NCBI GenBank assembly: GCA_036558745.1
Contig: DATBEZ010000095.1
Coordinates: 47,435-111,434 of the forward strand
DNA length: 64,000 bases
Source of the DNA: JAMXLJ01 sp036558745
Lineage (GTDB): Bacteria > Actinomycetota > Acidimicrobiia > IMCC26256 > JAMXLJ01
Reading direction: 5' to 3'
Shown: piece by piece, positions 32,477 to 41,862 of the stretch
Position numbering within the stretch: the stretch's first letter is position 1
How the letters are laid out: every line of letters starts with the position of its first letter
The notes under the pieces: model-generated
What the model was told of the DNA's origin: nothing
Databases searched by the model: none
What the model saw: the letters and a program-made list of their open reading frames with translations, nothing else
Made by a program: the position numbers and the translations under genes

Positions 32477-33637
32477 ATGTTCGAGGACACCCTGATCGTC
32501 GACGCCGACTCGCACTGGTGCGAACCGCCCGACCTGTTCACGAAGATGGCGCCGCCGGAGTACCGCGACCGCATGCTCCACGTCGAAGAGGTCGACGGCG
32601 AGCAGATGTGGGTGTTCGACGGTCATCCGGTGAGTCGCTTCAGCGCCGGCGGTGTGATCGGTCGTGACGGGACCAAGGAGAGCGCGCACCGCGCGCTGAA
32701 CGAGTGGCCGCACGAGATGATCCACGTCGGCGCGTACGACCCGAAGGCCCGCCTCGAGGTGATCGACGAGTGCGGCATCGACGCGCAGATCATCTTCCCG
32801 AGCACGATCGGGCTCGGCGGCCAGGACCTCGGCATGGTCGAGGACCAGGCGCTGTGCCGTCTCACCGTCAAGCTCTACAACGACCGCATGGCCGAGATCC
32901 AGGCCGACTCCGACAACCGCTTGCTACCGCTGCCGCTCATGCCCGCGTGGGACGTCGACACGTGCGTCGCCGAGGCCGCACGCGTCGCCGACCTCGGTGC
33001 GCGCGGCGTGAACATGACGTCGGATCCCCAGGACCTCGGCGCGCCCGACCTCGCGAACCGCGCGTGGGATCCGTTCTGGGAGGTCTGCAGCGACCGTCAC
33101 CTGCCGGTCCACTTCCACATCGGCGCGAGCAACACCGCGATGTCGTTCTACGGCAACTACCCGTGGGCGTCACACCCGATGAACACCCAGCTCGCGATCG
33201 GCGGCACGCTGCTCTTCGTCGGCAACGCGCGCGTCGTGACGAACATGATCCTCTCGGGCATCTTCGACCGGTACCCGCAGCTGAAGATGGTCTCGGTCGA
33301 GAGCGGCGTCGGCTGGATCCCGTTCATCCTGGAGGCGCTCGACTACGAGATGGCGGAGAATGCGCCGCCCGAGCTCGCGGCGATGGACAAGATGCCGTCG
33401 GAGTACTTCCGCAGCAACATCTACGCCACGTTCTGGTTCGAGAACAACCGCAACAAGCTGCCGGAGCTCATCGACGCGGTCGGCGAGGACAACATCCTGT
33501 TCGAGACCGACTTCCCGCACCCGACCTGTCTCTATCCGCAACCACTGGAGACGGTCGCGCCGAAGATGTCGACGCTCGCGCCGGAGACGCGCCGCAAGAT
33601 CCTCGGTGAGAACGCGCGGAAGCTCTACCGGTTGTAG
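32477..33637 (+). CDS. amidohydrolase 2 (ACMSD-like) family protein
   Basis: A 386-residue TIM-barrel metal-dependent hydrolase/decarboxylase-like protein. Motifs: LIVDADSHWCEP at the N-terminus, LPVHFHIGAS (HxH), VSVESGVGWIPF and LFETDFPHPTCLYP with the conserved Asp. Distinct from the two paralogues at 17572 and 33650 (Asp-Ala-Asp-Ser-His start). Ends 12 bases before the convergent paralogue stop. Likely acts on a carboxylated aromatic or ring-fission product (inference). Confidence 0.85.
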   Translation: MFEDTLIVDADSHWCEPPDLFTKMAPPEYRDRMLHVEEVDGEQMWVFDGHPVSRFSAGGVIGRDGTKESAHRALNEWPHEMIHVGAYDPKARLEVIDECGIDAQIIFPSTIGLGGQDLGMVEDQALCRLTVKLYNDRMAEIQADSDNRLLPLPLMPAWDVDTCVAEAARVADLGARGVNMTSDPQDLGAPDLANRAWDPFWEVCSDRHLPVHFHIGASNTAMSFYGNYPWASHPMNTQLAIGGTLLFVGNARVVTNMILSGIFDRYPQLKMVSVESGVGWIPFILEALDYEMAENAPPELAAMDKMPSEYFRSNIYATFWFENNRNKLPELIDAVGEDNILFETDFPHPTCLYPQPLETVAPKMSTLAPETRRKILGENARKLYRL

Positions 33638-33649
33638 CGCCGCGACGGT

Positions 33650-34873
33650 TCAGACGCGGTCGAGCTCGAGCATGCGGATGGCGTTGCCCCGCAGGATCTT
33701 GTACTTGTGCTCGTCGCTCATGCCCTCGAGCATCTTCTCGCAGTAGTCCTTCGAGTTCGGCCACGTGGTGTCGGTGTGCGGGTAGTCGGTCTCGAAGCAG
33801 ATGTTGTTCTCACCGACCTCGTCGAGCGACCGGACGCCGTGGCGGTCCCACGTGAAGCAGCCGAACACGCGCTCGTAGTAATAGCTCGACGGCGGCTCCG
33901 GGCAGAGGCGCTTCGAGTTCTGCCACGCGTTGTGCTCCTCCCACACGGTATCGGCCCGCTCGAGCGCGTACGGCAGCCACCCGATCTGGCCCTCCGAGTA
34001 CGCGATCTTGAGCTTCGGGAACCGGTGCATGATGCCGCCGAAGAGGTAGTCACCGAGTGACGCCATCGAGTTGTTGAAGCCGACCATGCTGCCGACACCC
34101 TTGGGCGCGTCCGCCGACGAGAACGGATCGGTCGACGACGACCCGACGTGCATGCACACGGTCGTGCCCGTGTCGTTGCAGACCTGGAACATCGGGTCCC
34201 AGTAGCCGGTGTGGACGCTCGGCAGGTCGAGCCGGGTCGGCAGCTCAGAGAAGCACACCGCGCGCACGCCGCGCGCCGCGTTGCGCTCGATCTCCTTCGC
34301 CGCGAGCTGCACGTCCCACAACGGCATGATCGCGAGCGGGATGTTGATCCCGATCGACGGGTCGCACCACTCCTCGACCATCCAGTCGTTGTAGGCCTGC
34401 ACGCACGCCAGCGCGAGCTCCTTGTCGTCGGCCTCGTAGAACGTCTGGCCGCAGAAGCGCGGGAACGTCGGGAACGGCAGGGAGCCGTCGACCCAGTTGA
34501 GCTCGAAGTCCTTCTTGCGCTCCTTGGCGTCGAAGCAGCCGGGGCGGATGTCGTCGTACGTCGTCGCGGTCATGGTCATGACCGTCTTGTCGAACTTCGC
34601 CGGGTCGTCGCCCGGCGTCGCGGACTTCGGGATCGCGACGAACTTCTTCTGGACGTAGATGACCGTGTCCTCGTAGATCCAGGCGTCGCCCCACTCGCCC
34701 TCGGGATCCTCGGTCATCTCGTACTTGGCGCCCCGCTTGATCTTGAACGCGCCCCACCGCTTGCGCTCGACGCGAGGGCCCTTCTCCCGGTACTTCGTGG
34801 GCAGCCACGTCTGCCAGACGTGCGCGGGCTCCACGACGTGGTCGTCGACGCTGATGATCTTCGGCAGTTCCAC
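33650..34873 (-). CDS. amidohydrolase 2 family protein, paralogue B
   Basis: A 407-residue homologue of the protein at 17572-18798, with the same opening KIISVDDHVVEPAH and closing LRGNAIRMLELDRV; the two genes are nearly identical in their final 50 bases. It has more Lys than paralogue A. GTG 34873 starts it. The duplication with strong sequence conservation suggests two related substrates or a heteromer. The 123 bases upstream contain no gene. Confidence 0.85.
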   Translation of the reverse strand: MELPKIISVDDHVVEPAHVWQTWLPTKYREKGPRVERKRWGAFKIKRGAKYEMTEDPEGEWGDAWIYEDTVIYVQKKFVAIPKSATPGDDPAKFDKTVMTMTATTYDDIRPGCFDAKERKKDFELNWVDGSLPFPTFPRFCGQTFYEADDKELALACVQAYNDWMVEEWCDPSIGINIPLAIMPLWDVQLAAKEIERNAARGVRAVCFSELPTRLDLPSVHTGYWDPMFQVCNDTGTTVCMHVGSSSTDPFSSADAPKGVGSMVGFNNSMASLGDYLFGGIMHRFPKLKIAYSEGQIGWLPYALERADTVWEEHNAWQNSKRLCPEPPSSYYYERVFGCFTWDRHGVRSLDEVGENNICFETDYPHTDTTWPNSKDYCEKMLEGMSDEHKYKILRGNAIRMLELDRV

Positions 34874-34996
34874 GGGGACCTCGGCGGTGCTCGGCGGGTG
34901 ACGTGCGTGTCAGCTTCCAGGCTAGCGCCCGCCCGTGATCGCCGACCCCGTCGAGGGCGCGGGACGGGTCCAGGCCCTGTGAGACGGCGCCCGCCG

Positions 34997-36733
34997 TCAC
35001 CGAGCGGCCGGGACCGCGTCCTCCGCCGCCTGGCCGCGCTGGCGGAGGCCCTGCGCCGCGAAGAGCTGGTGGAGCTGCTGGATGGCAACCGAGCCTTCGC
35101 CGACCGCGGACGCGACGCGCTTGACCGAGCCGTGCCGCACGTCGCCCGCCGCGAGCACCCCCGGCATGCTCGTCTCGAGCGGGAAGGGAGCCCGGCCGAG
35201 GGACCAGGCGTCGCGGTCGAGGTCGGCGCCGGTGAGGACGAAGCCCTGCTCGTCGCGAGCGATGCCGTCGGGCAACCACGCGGTGTGCGGGTCGGCGCCG
35301 ATCATGAGGAAGAGCCCCTCCGCGTCGACGGTCTCCTCGTCTCCGGAAGTGCGCTCGCGGAGCACGAGGCGCTCGAGCCATCCGTTGCCGGCCCCGTCGA
35401 CCACCTCCGTCGCGGTCCGCACGCGCAGGTTCGGCGTGGCCTCGAGCTCGCGGATCAGGTAACGCGACATTCCGGCATCGAGCGACGCGGCACGGACGAC
35501 GAGCGTGACGCGCTCGGCGTAGCGCGCGAGGTACAGCGCGGCTTGCCCCGCCGAGTTCGCACCACCGACGACGTAGACCTCGCGGCCGGCCATCGCCGGC
35601 GCCTCCGACGCCGAACCGCCGAAGAACACACCCGCGCCGTTCAACGCTTCGAGCGCGGGGATGCCGAGCCGCCGGTACGTCGCGCCGGTCGCGAGGAGCA
35701 CAGCGCGCGCACCGACGCGACCGAAGTCGGACAGCGTGACGAACAGCCCGTCGCGGTCGCGTCCGAGCGCCGTCACGGTCTGCATGAACGCGAAGCTCGC
35801 ACCGAAGACCCACGCCTGGTCGTACGCGCGCTGCGCGAGATGGCGACCGCTGACCCCGCGCGGGAAGCCGAGATAGTTGCGGATCAACGAGCTCGCCGTC
35901 GCTTGACCGCCGAGCGCGCCCAGGTCGACGACCAAGGTGCTAAAGCCCTCGGATGCGCCGTAGACCGCGGCGGAGAGACCGGCGGGTCCCGCGCCCACGA
36001 TCACGAGGTCGAAGTCGGAGCCTTCGGGATCGATCGGCGAGCCCGACGCGCTCGCGAGCTCGGCGTTGCTGGGGTTCCGGAGGACGGTCCCGTCCGGGAA
36101 CACGACGAGTGGGAGGGGAGATCGCTCACCGGCATGCTCCATGAGCGCGCGTCCCTCCTCGGAGTCGGCGAGACAGAACGAGTGCGACAGCGCGCAGCGC
36201 CCGAGCACCTCACGCAGCTCGTACGCGCGACCGGTCCACGACTCACCCACGATCTGGATCGTGTGCGGCGCGGCGCGGCGAGCTTCGGCCCAGTCGAGCA
36301 GGAGGCTGGAGATCGCTTGGTGGAACTGCTCGTCCGGCGAGCCCGACGGCCTGAGGACGAAGCCGTCGCTGCGGCCGTGCGCGACCGCGTCGAACACGGC
36401 TCGGCCCGTCGCCCGGCGACCCCACTCCCCCCAGGGGATCAGCAGACACCGTCGCGCGTGCGGGTGGAGACGGCGCGCGCAGTCGAGGAGCTCACCATCG
36501 GTCGTCTCCGAGGTGGGGAGTCCCGCGATGACCAGCGCGACGTCGTCATCGGCGGCCGCGATCTCTTCGAGAGTGGCGCGCGCCTCCTCCGGCGACCGCA
36601 CGCACACGACGCGGTAATGGCGGGCGTAGCGGTCGTGCAGCTCTCGTTCGACCTCGGCGAGGGTGTCGCCGTCTTCTTCGAACGCGAGAACCACGGGGAG
36701 TGTTGCGTCGTCGTCCGCCGCCGACGATCCCAT
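34997..36733 (-). CDS. receiver-like / thioredoxin-reductase-like fusion flavoprotein without CxxC
   Basis: A 578-residue fusion: residues 1-140 resemble a response-regulator receiver (VVLAFEEDGDTLAEVERELH), 160-235 a thioredoxin/glutaredoxin-like segment (IQIVGESWTGRAYELREVL), and 240-560 a class II thioredoxin reductase fold with FAD motif VIVGAGPAGLSAAVYGAS, NADPH motif VVGGANSAGQAALYLAR and AAGDVRHGSVKRVASAVGEG. The redox CxxC of thioredoxin reductases is absent; the site reads FFGGSASEAP. It may transfer electrons by flavin only or signal redox state. Fusions of this layout are known; function is unclear. Ends three bases after the next gene. Confidence 0.8.
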   Translation of the reverse strand: MGSSAADDDATLPVVLAFEEDGDTLAEVERELHDRYARHYRVVCVRSPEEARATLEEIAAADDDVALVIAGLPTSETTDGELLDCARRLHPHARRCLLIPWGEWGRRATGRAVFDAVAHGRSDGFVLRPSGSPDEQFHQAISSLLLDWAEARRAAPHTIQIVGESWTGRAYELREVLGRCALSHSFCLADSEEGRALMEHAGERSPLPLVVFPDGTVLRNPSNAELASASGSPIDPEGSDFDLVIVGAGPAGLSAAVYGASEGFSTLVVDLGALGGQATASSLIRNYLGFPRGVSGRHLAQRAYDQAWVFGASFAFMQTVTALGRDRDGLFVTLSDFGRVGARAVLLATGATYRRLGIPALEALNGAGVFFGGSASEAPAMAGREVYVVGGANSAGQAALYLARYAERVTLVVRAASLDAGMSRYLIRELEATPNLRVRTATEVVDGAGNGWLERLVLRERTSGDEETVDAEGLFLMIGADPHTAWLPDGIARDEQGFVLTGADLDRDAWSLGRAPFPLETSMPGVLAAGDVRHGSVKRVASAVGEGSVAIQQLHQLFAAQGLRQRGQAAEDAVPAAR

Positions 36734-36736
36734 CGC

Positions 36737-38050
36737 TCAGGTCCTCCGATCCGCGCCGTGCCAGCGCGCCATGTGCTCTTCATGGGTTGGCAGGTACGCG
36801 CCCGGCCGGAAGAACCGGTCGTAGAACTCGAGGTCGAGGTGATGGGCCTGCACGTAGTTGAGAAGAAACACGCTCGGCACGGTGCCCGGGAACTTGCCGA
36901 ACGTGTCGTAGACGTATTGGGCCTGCAGCGCGACGCATGCCTTGAACCGCCGATCGTGGACCATAGCGCTGCCGCGCACGCCCGGGCTGTCCGTCCACGC
37001 GCCGGGCGTCTCCGGGTCGAATGGGCCGCCGCGCCCGAACTTGCGAGCGCTGAACGCCTCGACCGCGGCCGCCATGTCGGTGTAGTGCGGCGGTGTGTAC
37101 GCCTCGAACACGCCTTCGCGTCCCGTCGGGTTCGGCGTCGACCAACGCTCGTCGGTGTCGAAGCGGAAGCCGAGCCCGGGAACCTCCGCCTCGCCCGATG
37201 CGCCCAGCATCGAGAACCGGTCGATGCCGTCGAACATCCATCCGCCCAGTCCCATGGCCTGCAGGACGAGCACGCCCGCGTAGCACGCGGTCGCGAGCTC
37301 GGCCGTCGCCTCGGTGAGCGCGTACTGCTCCGCGAACGTGAGCGGGAGCGGTTGCTCGACGTCGACCACGGTCCCGTACGCGTCGAGGCCGGGAATCGTC
37401 CGGTCATTGACGTCGTCGTAGAGCGCGTAGCCGTTCTGGGTGAAGAAGCACATCACGGCGAGCATGTGCTGCGCGATGTCGGCGACCGGGATCACGAGCA
37501 GCGATCCCGGCACGTTGACGCACCACGTGTTGTGCCCCTCGAGGTAGGGCTCGCGGGCCGGGAGATACAGACGTTCGTCGGACAGCTTGTGCACGCGATC
37601 GCGGTGGCGTTCGACCATGAGCGCCGGCGTCACCTCGTCGACGGCCGGATCGACCAACGCACCCGCGTCACGGGTCGGGAAGAAGGACACCCCGGAGTCG
37701 TCAGTGAAGAAGAGCTCGACCGTGTGGAAGCCGGCCGCCGACGGGAAGGTCCGCCCGGCGGCCGCACCCGCGTAGTTCGCGAGATGGGGCGCGTACAGCT
37801 CGTTGCGCGTGATCCCGTAGTGCCAGCCCGTCGTGCCGCCCATGGCGCTGAGCACGAGCATCCGCTCGAGCTCGCTCAGGGGCATCGGCTCGTGGCGCGA
37901 GCGGTACGCGAGCCGACCGTCCGGGATCTCGCTGCCGAGCGCGAAGCGTCGTGAGCGCCGCCCGAAGAGTGCCTGGACGAGCGGGAAGGCGGCGAGCTCC
38001 TCGAGCGCGCCGGTCGCGTGCGTGACGGAATCTGCAGTCGTCGATGACAT
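36737..38050 (-). CDS. uncharacterised protein with weak nitroreductase-like start
   Basis: A 437-residue cytosolic protein not assigned to a family. The beginning, ALFGRRSRRFALGSEIP, then ELERMLVLSAMGGTTGWHYGITRN, recalls the RRSxRxF and FMN-binding start of nitroreductases; the rest (YLEGHNTWCVNVPGSLLV, CFFTQNGYALYDDVNDR, LNYVQAHHLDLEFYDRFF) is unfamiliar. It is co-oriented with the flavoprotein fusion, three bases apart, so the two probably act together, perhaps as reductase and acceptor (inference). Confidence 0.7.
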   Translation of the reverse strand: MSSTTADSVTHATGALEELAAFPLVQALFGRRSRRFALGSEIPDGRLAYRSRHEPMPLSELERMLVLSAMGGTTGWHYGITRNELYAPHLANYAGAAAGRTFPSAAGFHTVELFFTDDSGVSFFPTRDAGALVDPAVDEVTPALMVERHRDRVHKLSDERLYLPAREPYLEGHNTWCVNVPGSLLVIPVADIAQHMLAVMCFFTQNGYALYDDVNDRTIPGLDAYGTVVDVEQPLPLTFAEQYALTEATAELATACYAGVLVLQAMGLGGWMFDGIDRFSMLGASGEAEVPGLGFRFDTDERWSTPNPTGREGVFEAYTPPHYTDMAAAVEAFSARKFGRGGPFDPETPGAWTDSPGVRGSAMVHDRRFKACVALQAQYVYDTFGKFPGTVPSVFLLNYVQAHHLDLEFYDRFFRPGAYLPTHEEHMARWHGADRRT

Positions 38051-38122
38051 GGCTCTCCCTCGGTTGCGGCGATCTCGTGTCGCCGCGTCGAATCGCTGCC
38101 GGAACCGGCAGGTCGGACCGGG

Positions 38123-38521
38123 TCAGCTCGCGAGGAGAGGGGGAGCCCGGGAGTGGACCGAGAGGCGTCGCGCCCCGACGAGGCGGACGACCGCGGCGCG
38201 GCGTACGGACGCGGCCGCGATCGCGAGTGCAGCCGCGGCGGCGACGAGCACGGCCAACGGCGCGGGTCCGTGTTGACGGCTCCGGTGCGCCCGGACGTCG
38301 GGTGTGAGGACGTGCGCGACGTCGCCGCGCCTCGTGTCGCGCCCGTGCACGAACCCCGGCGCGACTGAGGACGTCGAGCGCACGCGTGGCGTGTCGAACG
38401 AATTCCCGATCGTCCAGATCGCGGCGACGAGCACCACGAGCGCGGCGCCGCACGCCAGCCGGCGGACGCGCCGCCGTCGCCCGACGGAGTCCCACCACCC
38501 TGCGCTGCACCGGCCGAGCAC
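38123..38521 (-). CDS. putative small membrane protein with two hydrophobic segments
   Basis: A 132-residue frame with hydrophobic stretches LACGAALVVLVAAIWTIGNSF and PAPLAVLVAAAAALAIAA joined by a polar loop. GTG 38521 is one possible start. It fills most of the 517-base gap between the nitroreductase-like and MBL-fold genes; the remainder (38051-38122, 38522-38567) shows nothing. Coding is uncertain. Confidence 0.4.
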   Translation of the reverse strand: MLGRCSAGWWDSVGRRRRVRRLACGAALVVLVAAIWTIGNSFDTPRVRSTSSVAPGFVHGRDTRRGDVAHVLTPDVRAHRSRQHGPAPLAVLVAAAAALAIAAASVRRAAVVRLVGARRLSVHSRAPPLLAS

Positions 38522-38567
38522 CAGGCAAGACGATACCGGCGCGGGCCTGGGCCCGCCATGGCGCCCC

Positions 38568-39371
38568 TCAGGCAGGGAGGTCGAGCGCGTAGCCCGACTC
38601 ACGTCGCGTGACCACACCCGCGCCCGGCCCGCCGACGAGCGTGGTGAGCAGCAGCCCATGGCGTCCCGCGAGCTCGTCGAGGATCGCGCGGCGAGTCGCG
38701 GTCGCCACCGCGAGATCGGTGTCGCCCAGGTCGCGGTCGGGTGTGTCGACCTGCAGGAGCGACAGGACGAGGTGACCCGGGTAGATCGCCAGCGCGTCGC
38801 CCGACTCGATCCGCACCGCGAGATGGCCGTGGTTGTGGCCGGGCGCGGCCTCGAGCGTCACGTCGGGCGTGATCGACAGCGGTAGCTCGACGGTGTCGAG
38901 GACCCTGGCCTCGCGCAACGGGCCGAGATGCTCGCTGCCGTTGATGGGAACGCCGTCGTCGATGGCCGCGATCTCGGCGGCGGGGAAGATGTAACGCGCG
39001 CGCGGGAACGTCGGCACCCAGTCGCCGTCGACCGGACGGGTGTTCCACCCGATGCCGTCGACGTGGGTATTGACGACCGTGTCGACGTCGCCGGCATCGA
39101 ATCCGGCGTCGCCCAGCGCGCCGAGCAGGGAGCCGATCACCGCGCCCGCGTCGGGACGCGCGCGCGGCGAGTCGTCGACGATCCACGGATCGACCACGAT
39201 GCTGCGGTCGCCGGAACGGATCGCCAGCGCGCTGAACGCGAGCGGCACCTGCTCGACCGAGGGTGTGAACCCGGGCACGGCCCACGCTGGCATCGTGAGC
39301 TCCGTCGGTAGCACGAAGTTCGACGCGTCCACGCGGACGACTTCGACGTCTCCGACCTTCCAGCGCCCCAT
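38568..39371 (-). CDS. metallo-beta-lactamase-fold protein with degenerate metal motif
   Basis: A 267-residue MBL-fold protein. In active members THxHxDHxGWN binds the zinc pair; here the place reads NTHVDGIGWNT, keeping the first His and the Asp but losing the second His and DH pattern. PGHNHGHLAVRI (usual PGHTPGHV) and IYPGHLVLSLLQVD follow. It may bind one metal, or none, and could be a non-hydrolytic relative. ATG 39371. No clear operon partner. Confidence 0.75.
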   Translation of the reverse strand: MGRWKVGDVEVVRVDASNFVLPTELTMPAWAVPGFTPSVEQVPLAFSALAIRSGDRSIVVDPWIVDDSPRARPDAGAVIGSLLGALGDAGFDAGDVDTVVNTHVDGIGWNTRPVDGDWVPTFPRARYIFPAAEIAAIDDGVPINGSEHLGPLREARVLDTVELPLSITPDVTLEAAPGHNHGHLAVRIESGDALAIYPGHLVLSLLQVDTPDRDLGDTDLAVATATRRAILDELAGRHGLLLTTLVGGPGAGVVTRRESGYALDLPA

Positions 39372-39432
39372 GACGCGACTGTGGCACCCCCGGGCCGCCG
39401 CGTGCCATCACCTTTCCGACCTTTCCGGCTCG

Positions 39433-39476
39433 GTTGGGACACGATCCGGCGCTCTGGCGCCGGATCGTGTCCCAAC
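39433..39476. terminator. GTTGGGAC inverted repeat, copy B: perfect 20-bp hairpin
   Basis: GTTGGGACACGATCCGGCGC (39433-39452) is exactly complementary to 39457-39476, with loop TCTG. It starts 14 bases after the acyl-CoA ligase stop on the minus strand. No T-tract. Copies A and C share GTTGGGAC and position. Confidence 0.75.
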
Positions 39477-39489
39477 TGCACCGGGGGGG

Positions 39490-41010
39490 TCAGCGGGCGC
39501 GGAGATCGCGCTTGAGGACCTTGCCGGAGGGGTTGCGCGGGAGGGCGTCGACGAAGACCACGTCCTTGGGCACCTTGAACCGGGCCAGCTGACCGCGGCA
39601 GTGCTCGATGAGCTCCTCGGCACTTGCGTTCGCGTCGGGCCGCAACGCGACGAACGCGACGGGAACCTCGCCCCACCTGTCGTCGGGACGACCGACGACG
39701 GCGGCTTCGAGCACCGCGGGGTGCTCGTAGAGCACGCGCTCGACCTCCGAGCCCGCGATGTTCTCGCCGCCCGAGAGAATCATGTCCTTCAACCGGTCGA
39801 CGATGAAGAGATAGCCGTCGTCGTCGCGCACGCCGATGTCGCCGGTGTGGAACCAGCCGCCGGCGAACGCGGCCGCGGTCGCGTCGGGATCGCGCCAGTA
39901 GCCCTTGAACACCTTCGGGCCGCGCAGGACCACTTCACCGCGCGCTCCCGCCGGGAGGGACCGGCCCTCGTCGTCCCAGATGTCGAGCTCCAGGTACAAG
40001 CAGGGACGCCCGACGCTGCCGAGCTTGGTCACGAGGCTGTCGCGGTCGAGGAACGTGTCGCCCGACACCGTCTCGGTGAGGCCGTACGCGTCGGCGAACC
40101 ACGCAGAGGGGAATGTCCGCTGCAACCGTTCGATGAGCGGGATCGGCATCTTCTCGCCGCCGTTGATGATGAGGCGCACCGACGACAGGTCGCGCTCCTC
40201 GACGTCGGGCAGCGCCATGATCGCGTTGACCATCGCCGGTGCAAGCCAGACGGTGGTGACACGCGATCGTTCGATCTCGTCCACGACGGCGGCCGCGTCG
40301 AACACGCGATGGATGATCGTCGTCGCACCGGCCGCGATCAGGGTGGTCGTCGTGAGGTCGAGCGCGCCGACGTGGTAGAGCGGGCCGCACGCGAGACCCA
40401 GATCGGCGTTGGTGATGCCGAACTCGACCAGGTGCGCGAGGTTCTTCCACGCAAGGTTGGCGTGGGTGATCATCACGCCCTTCGGACGGCCTGTGGTACC
40501 CGAGGTGTACATCAGCCGGTGCACGTCGTCGCCCGAGGCGTGCGCTCGGGGCGGGATGGTCGTCGTCGTGCGCAGCGTGGTGAGCGCCGTCCATCCCGCG
40601 GGGGCGGTCTCGGCGATGCACACGCGCGCGGGCGCGCCCTCCATGTCCTTGGTCGCGTCGTCCGCGAGCGGCACGAGCGTCTCGTCGCACACGAGCGCCC
40701 GCGCCTCGGAGTGCTCGAGGATGTAACGCACCTCGGGTGCCGCGAGCCGCCAGTTGATCGGCATCGCGACCGCGCCGAGGTAGTTCGCCGCGAAGATCGT
40801 CTCCAGGAACTCGACGCAGTTGTACGACAGCAGGCCGACGACGTCGCCGGCAGCGATGCCGCGGTCCCGGAGCCCGCCGGCGAGCGCCGCGGCCCGCGCC
40901 GCCATCTCCCCGTAGGTGACCGACTCGTCGCGGAACACCGCGACCGGCGCGTCCGGTGTGCGGCTCGCGTGATGGGCGAGCACCGCGAACCAGCTCATGT
41001 CCGCCTGCAT
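39490..41010 (-). CDS. AMP-forming acyl-CoA ligase
   Basis: A 506-residue ANL-superfamily ligase: MYTSGTTGRPKGVMITH, AYGLTETVSGD, GWFHTGDIGVRDDDGYLF and PRNPSGKVLKRDL with the catalytic Lys. It activates a fatty or aromatic acid. ATG 41010 has GGGGGG nearby (ATG 40998 possible). Divergent from crotonase-TetR; the shared 63-base region carries an operator-like motif, so it is probably controlled by the TetR at 41862. Confidence 0.9.
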   Translation of the reverse strand: MQADMSWFAVLAHHASRTPDAPVAVFRDESVTYGEMAARAAALAGGLRDRGIAAGDVVGLLSYNCVEFLETIFAANYLGAVAMPINWRLAAPEVRYILEHSEARALVCDETLVPLADDATKDMEGAPARVCIAETAPAGWTALTTLRTTTTIPPRAHASGDDVHRLMYTSGTTGRPKGVMITHANLAWKNLAHLVEFGITNADLGLACGPLYHVGALDLTTTTLIAAGATTIIHRVFDAAAVVDEIERSRVTTVWLAPAMVNAIMALPDVEERDLSSVRLIINGGEKMPIPLIERLQRTFPSAWFADAYGLTETVSGDTFLDRDSLVTKLGSVGRPCLYLELDIWDDEGRSLPAGARGEVVLRGPKVFKGYWRDPDATAAAFAGGWFHTGDIGVRDDDGYLFIVDRLKDMILSGGENIAGSEVERVLYEHPAVLEAAVVGRPDDRWGEVPVAFVALRPDANASAEELIEHCRGQLARFKVPKDVVFVDALPRNPSGKVLKRDLRAR

Positions 41011-41040
41011 CGGTCCCCCCGGCCGTGGTCCACGCTCGAT

Positions 41041-41064
41041 GTTGTACCGACCGTTCAATATATT
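41041..41064. promoter_or_regulatory. divergent promoter with TTGTACCGACCGTTCAA operator-like motif
   Basis: TTGTACCGACCGTTCAA (41042-41058) has imperfect dyad arms TTGTAC/GTTCAA and shares TTGTAC.GACCG.T with the reverse complement of 44062-44079. TATATT (41059-41064) is a good -10 for the + crotonase gene, nine bases before its ATG; TACAAC on the minus strand could serve the ligase. Confidence 0.5.
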
Positions 41065-41073
41065 GAGCCTCGC

Positions 41074-41862
41074 ATGGCGGACGCCGTCCTCTTCTCCTGC
41101 GCCGACCGGGTCGGCGTCATCACGCTGAACCGCCCCGAGGCCCGCAATGCGGTCAACCGCGAGATGGCGCTCGCGATCGAGGCGGCCGTCGACCGAATCG
41201 AGGACGACCCCGACGTGTGGACCGGCGTCCTGTGCGCGAACACCGCGGAGCAGTCCCGTCCCGTGTTCTGCGCCGGGGCCGACCTCAAGGTGATCGCCGA
41301 GGCGGGCGACGCCACGCCACTCGACACCGCGCGCGGCGGTTTCGCCGGGTTCGTGTACCGCGAGCGCACCAAGCCGATCGTCGTCGCCGTCGACGGGCTC
41401 GCAACCGCGGGCGGGCTCGAGGTCGTGCTCGCCTCCGACATCGTCGTGGCGACGACCCGCTCCGCGTTCGGGCTCGCGGAGGTCACCCGCAACCTCGTCG
41501 CGGGCTCGGGTGGGCTCTTCCGCCTGCCCCGCGCGATCGGTCGGGCCCCCGCGATGGACGCGATCCTCACGGGCGAGCCGATCGACGCCGAGCGCGCGTT
41601 CGCGCTGGGACTCGTGAGCCGTCTCGTCGAACCCGGTCGCGCGCTCGACGAGGCGCTCCGCGTCGCGCACCGGATCTGCGCCGCGGGCCCGCTCGCGGTC
41701 CGGGCCAGCCGGCGGGTCGTGCTCGCGGCCGCGCGACACGACGACGACGTGTTGCGGCAACTCTCGCAGCAGCTGCTCGACGACGTGCTCGCGTCGGACG
41801 ACACCAAGGAGGGCCTGGCCGCGTTCGCGGAGAAGCGCGCTCCGGAGTGGAAGGGCCGCTGA
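41074..41862 (+). CDS. enoyl-CoA hydratase
   Basis: A 262-residue crotonase with both hydratase glutamates in place: ATAGGLEVVLASD (first Glu) and AFGLAEVTRNL (second Glu), plus the oxyanion segment VFCAGADLKVI. It hydrates trans-2-enoyl-CoA in beta-oxidation. The -10 lies nine bases before ATG 41074, so the mRNA leader is nearly absent. Its stop overlaps the TetR start by one base (TGATG). Confidence 0.9.
   Translation: MADAVLFSCADRVGVITLNRPEARNAVNREMALAIEAAVDRIEDDPDVWTGVLCANTAEQSRPVFCAGADLKVIAEAGDATPLDTARGGFAGFVYRERTKPIVVAVDGLATAGGLEVVLASDIVVATTRSAFGLAEVTRNLVAGSGGLFRLPRAIGRAPAMDAILTGEPIDAERAFALGLVSRLVEPGRALDEALRVAHRICAAGPLAVRASRRVVLAAARHDDDVLRQLSQQLLDDVLASDDTKEGLAAFAEKRAPEWKGR

Noticed and set aside
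34148..37954. 1268-codon open frame on the + strand
   Set aside because: It runs opposite three recognised minus-strand genes and is a high-GC artefact rich in Arg, Val and Glu.
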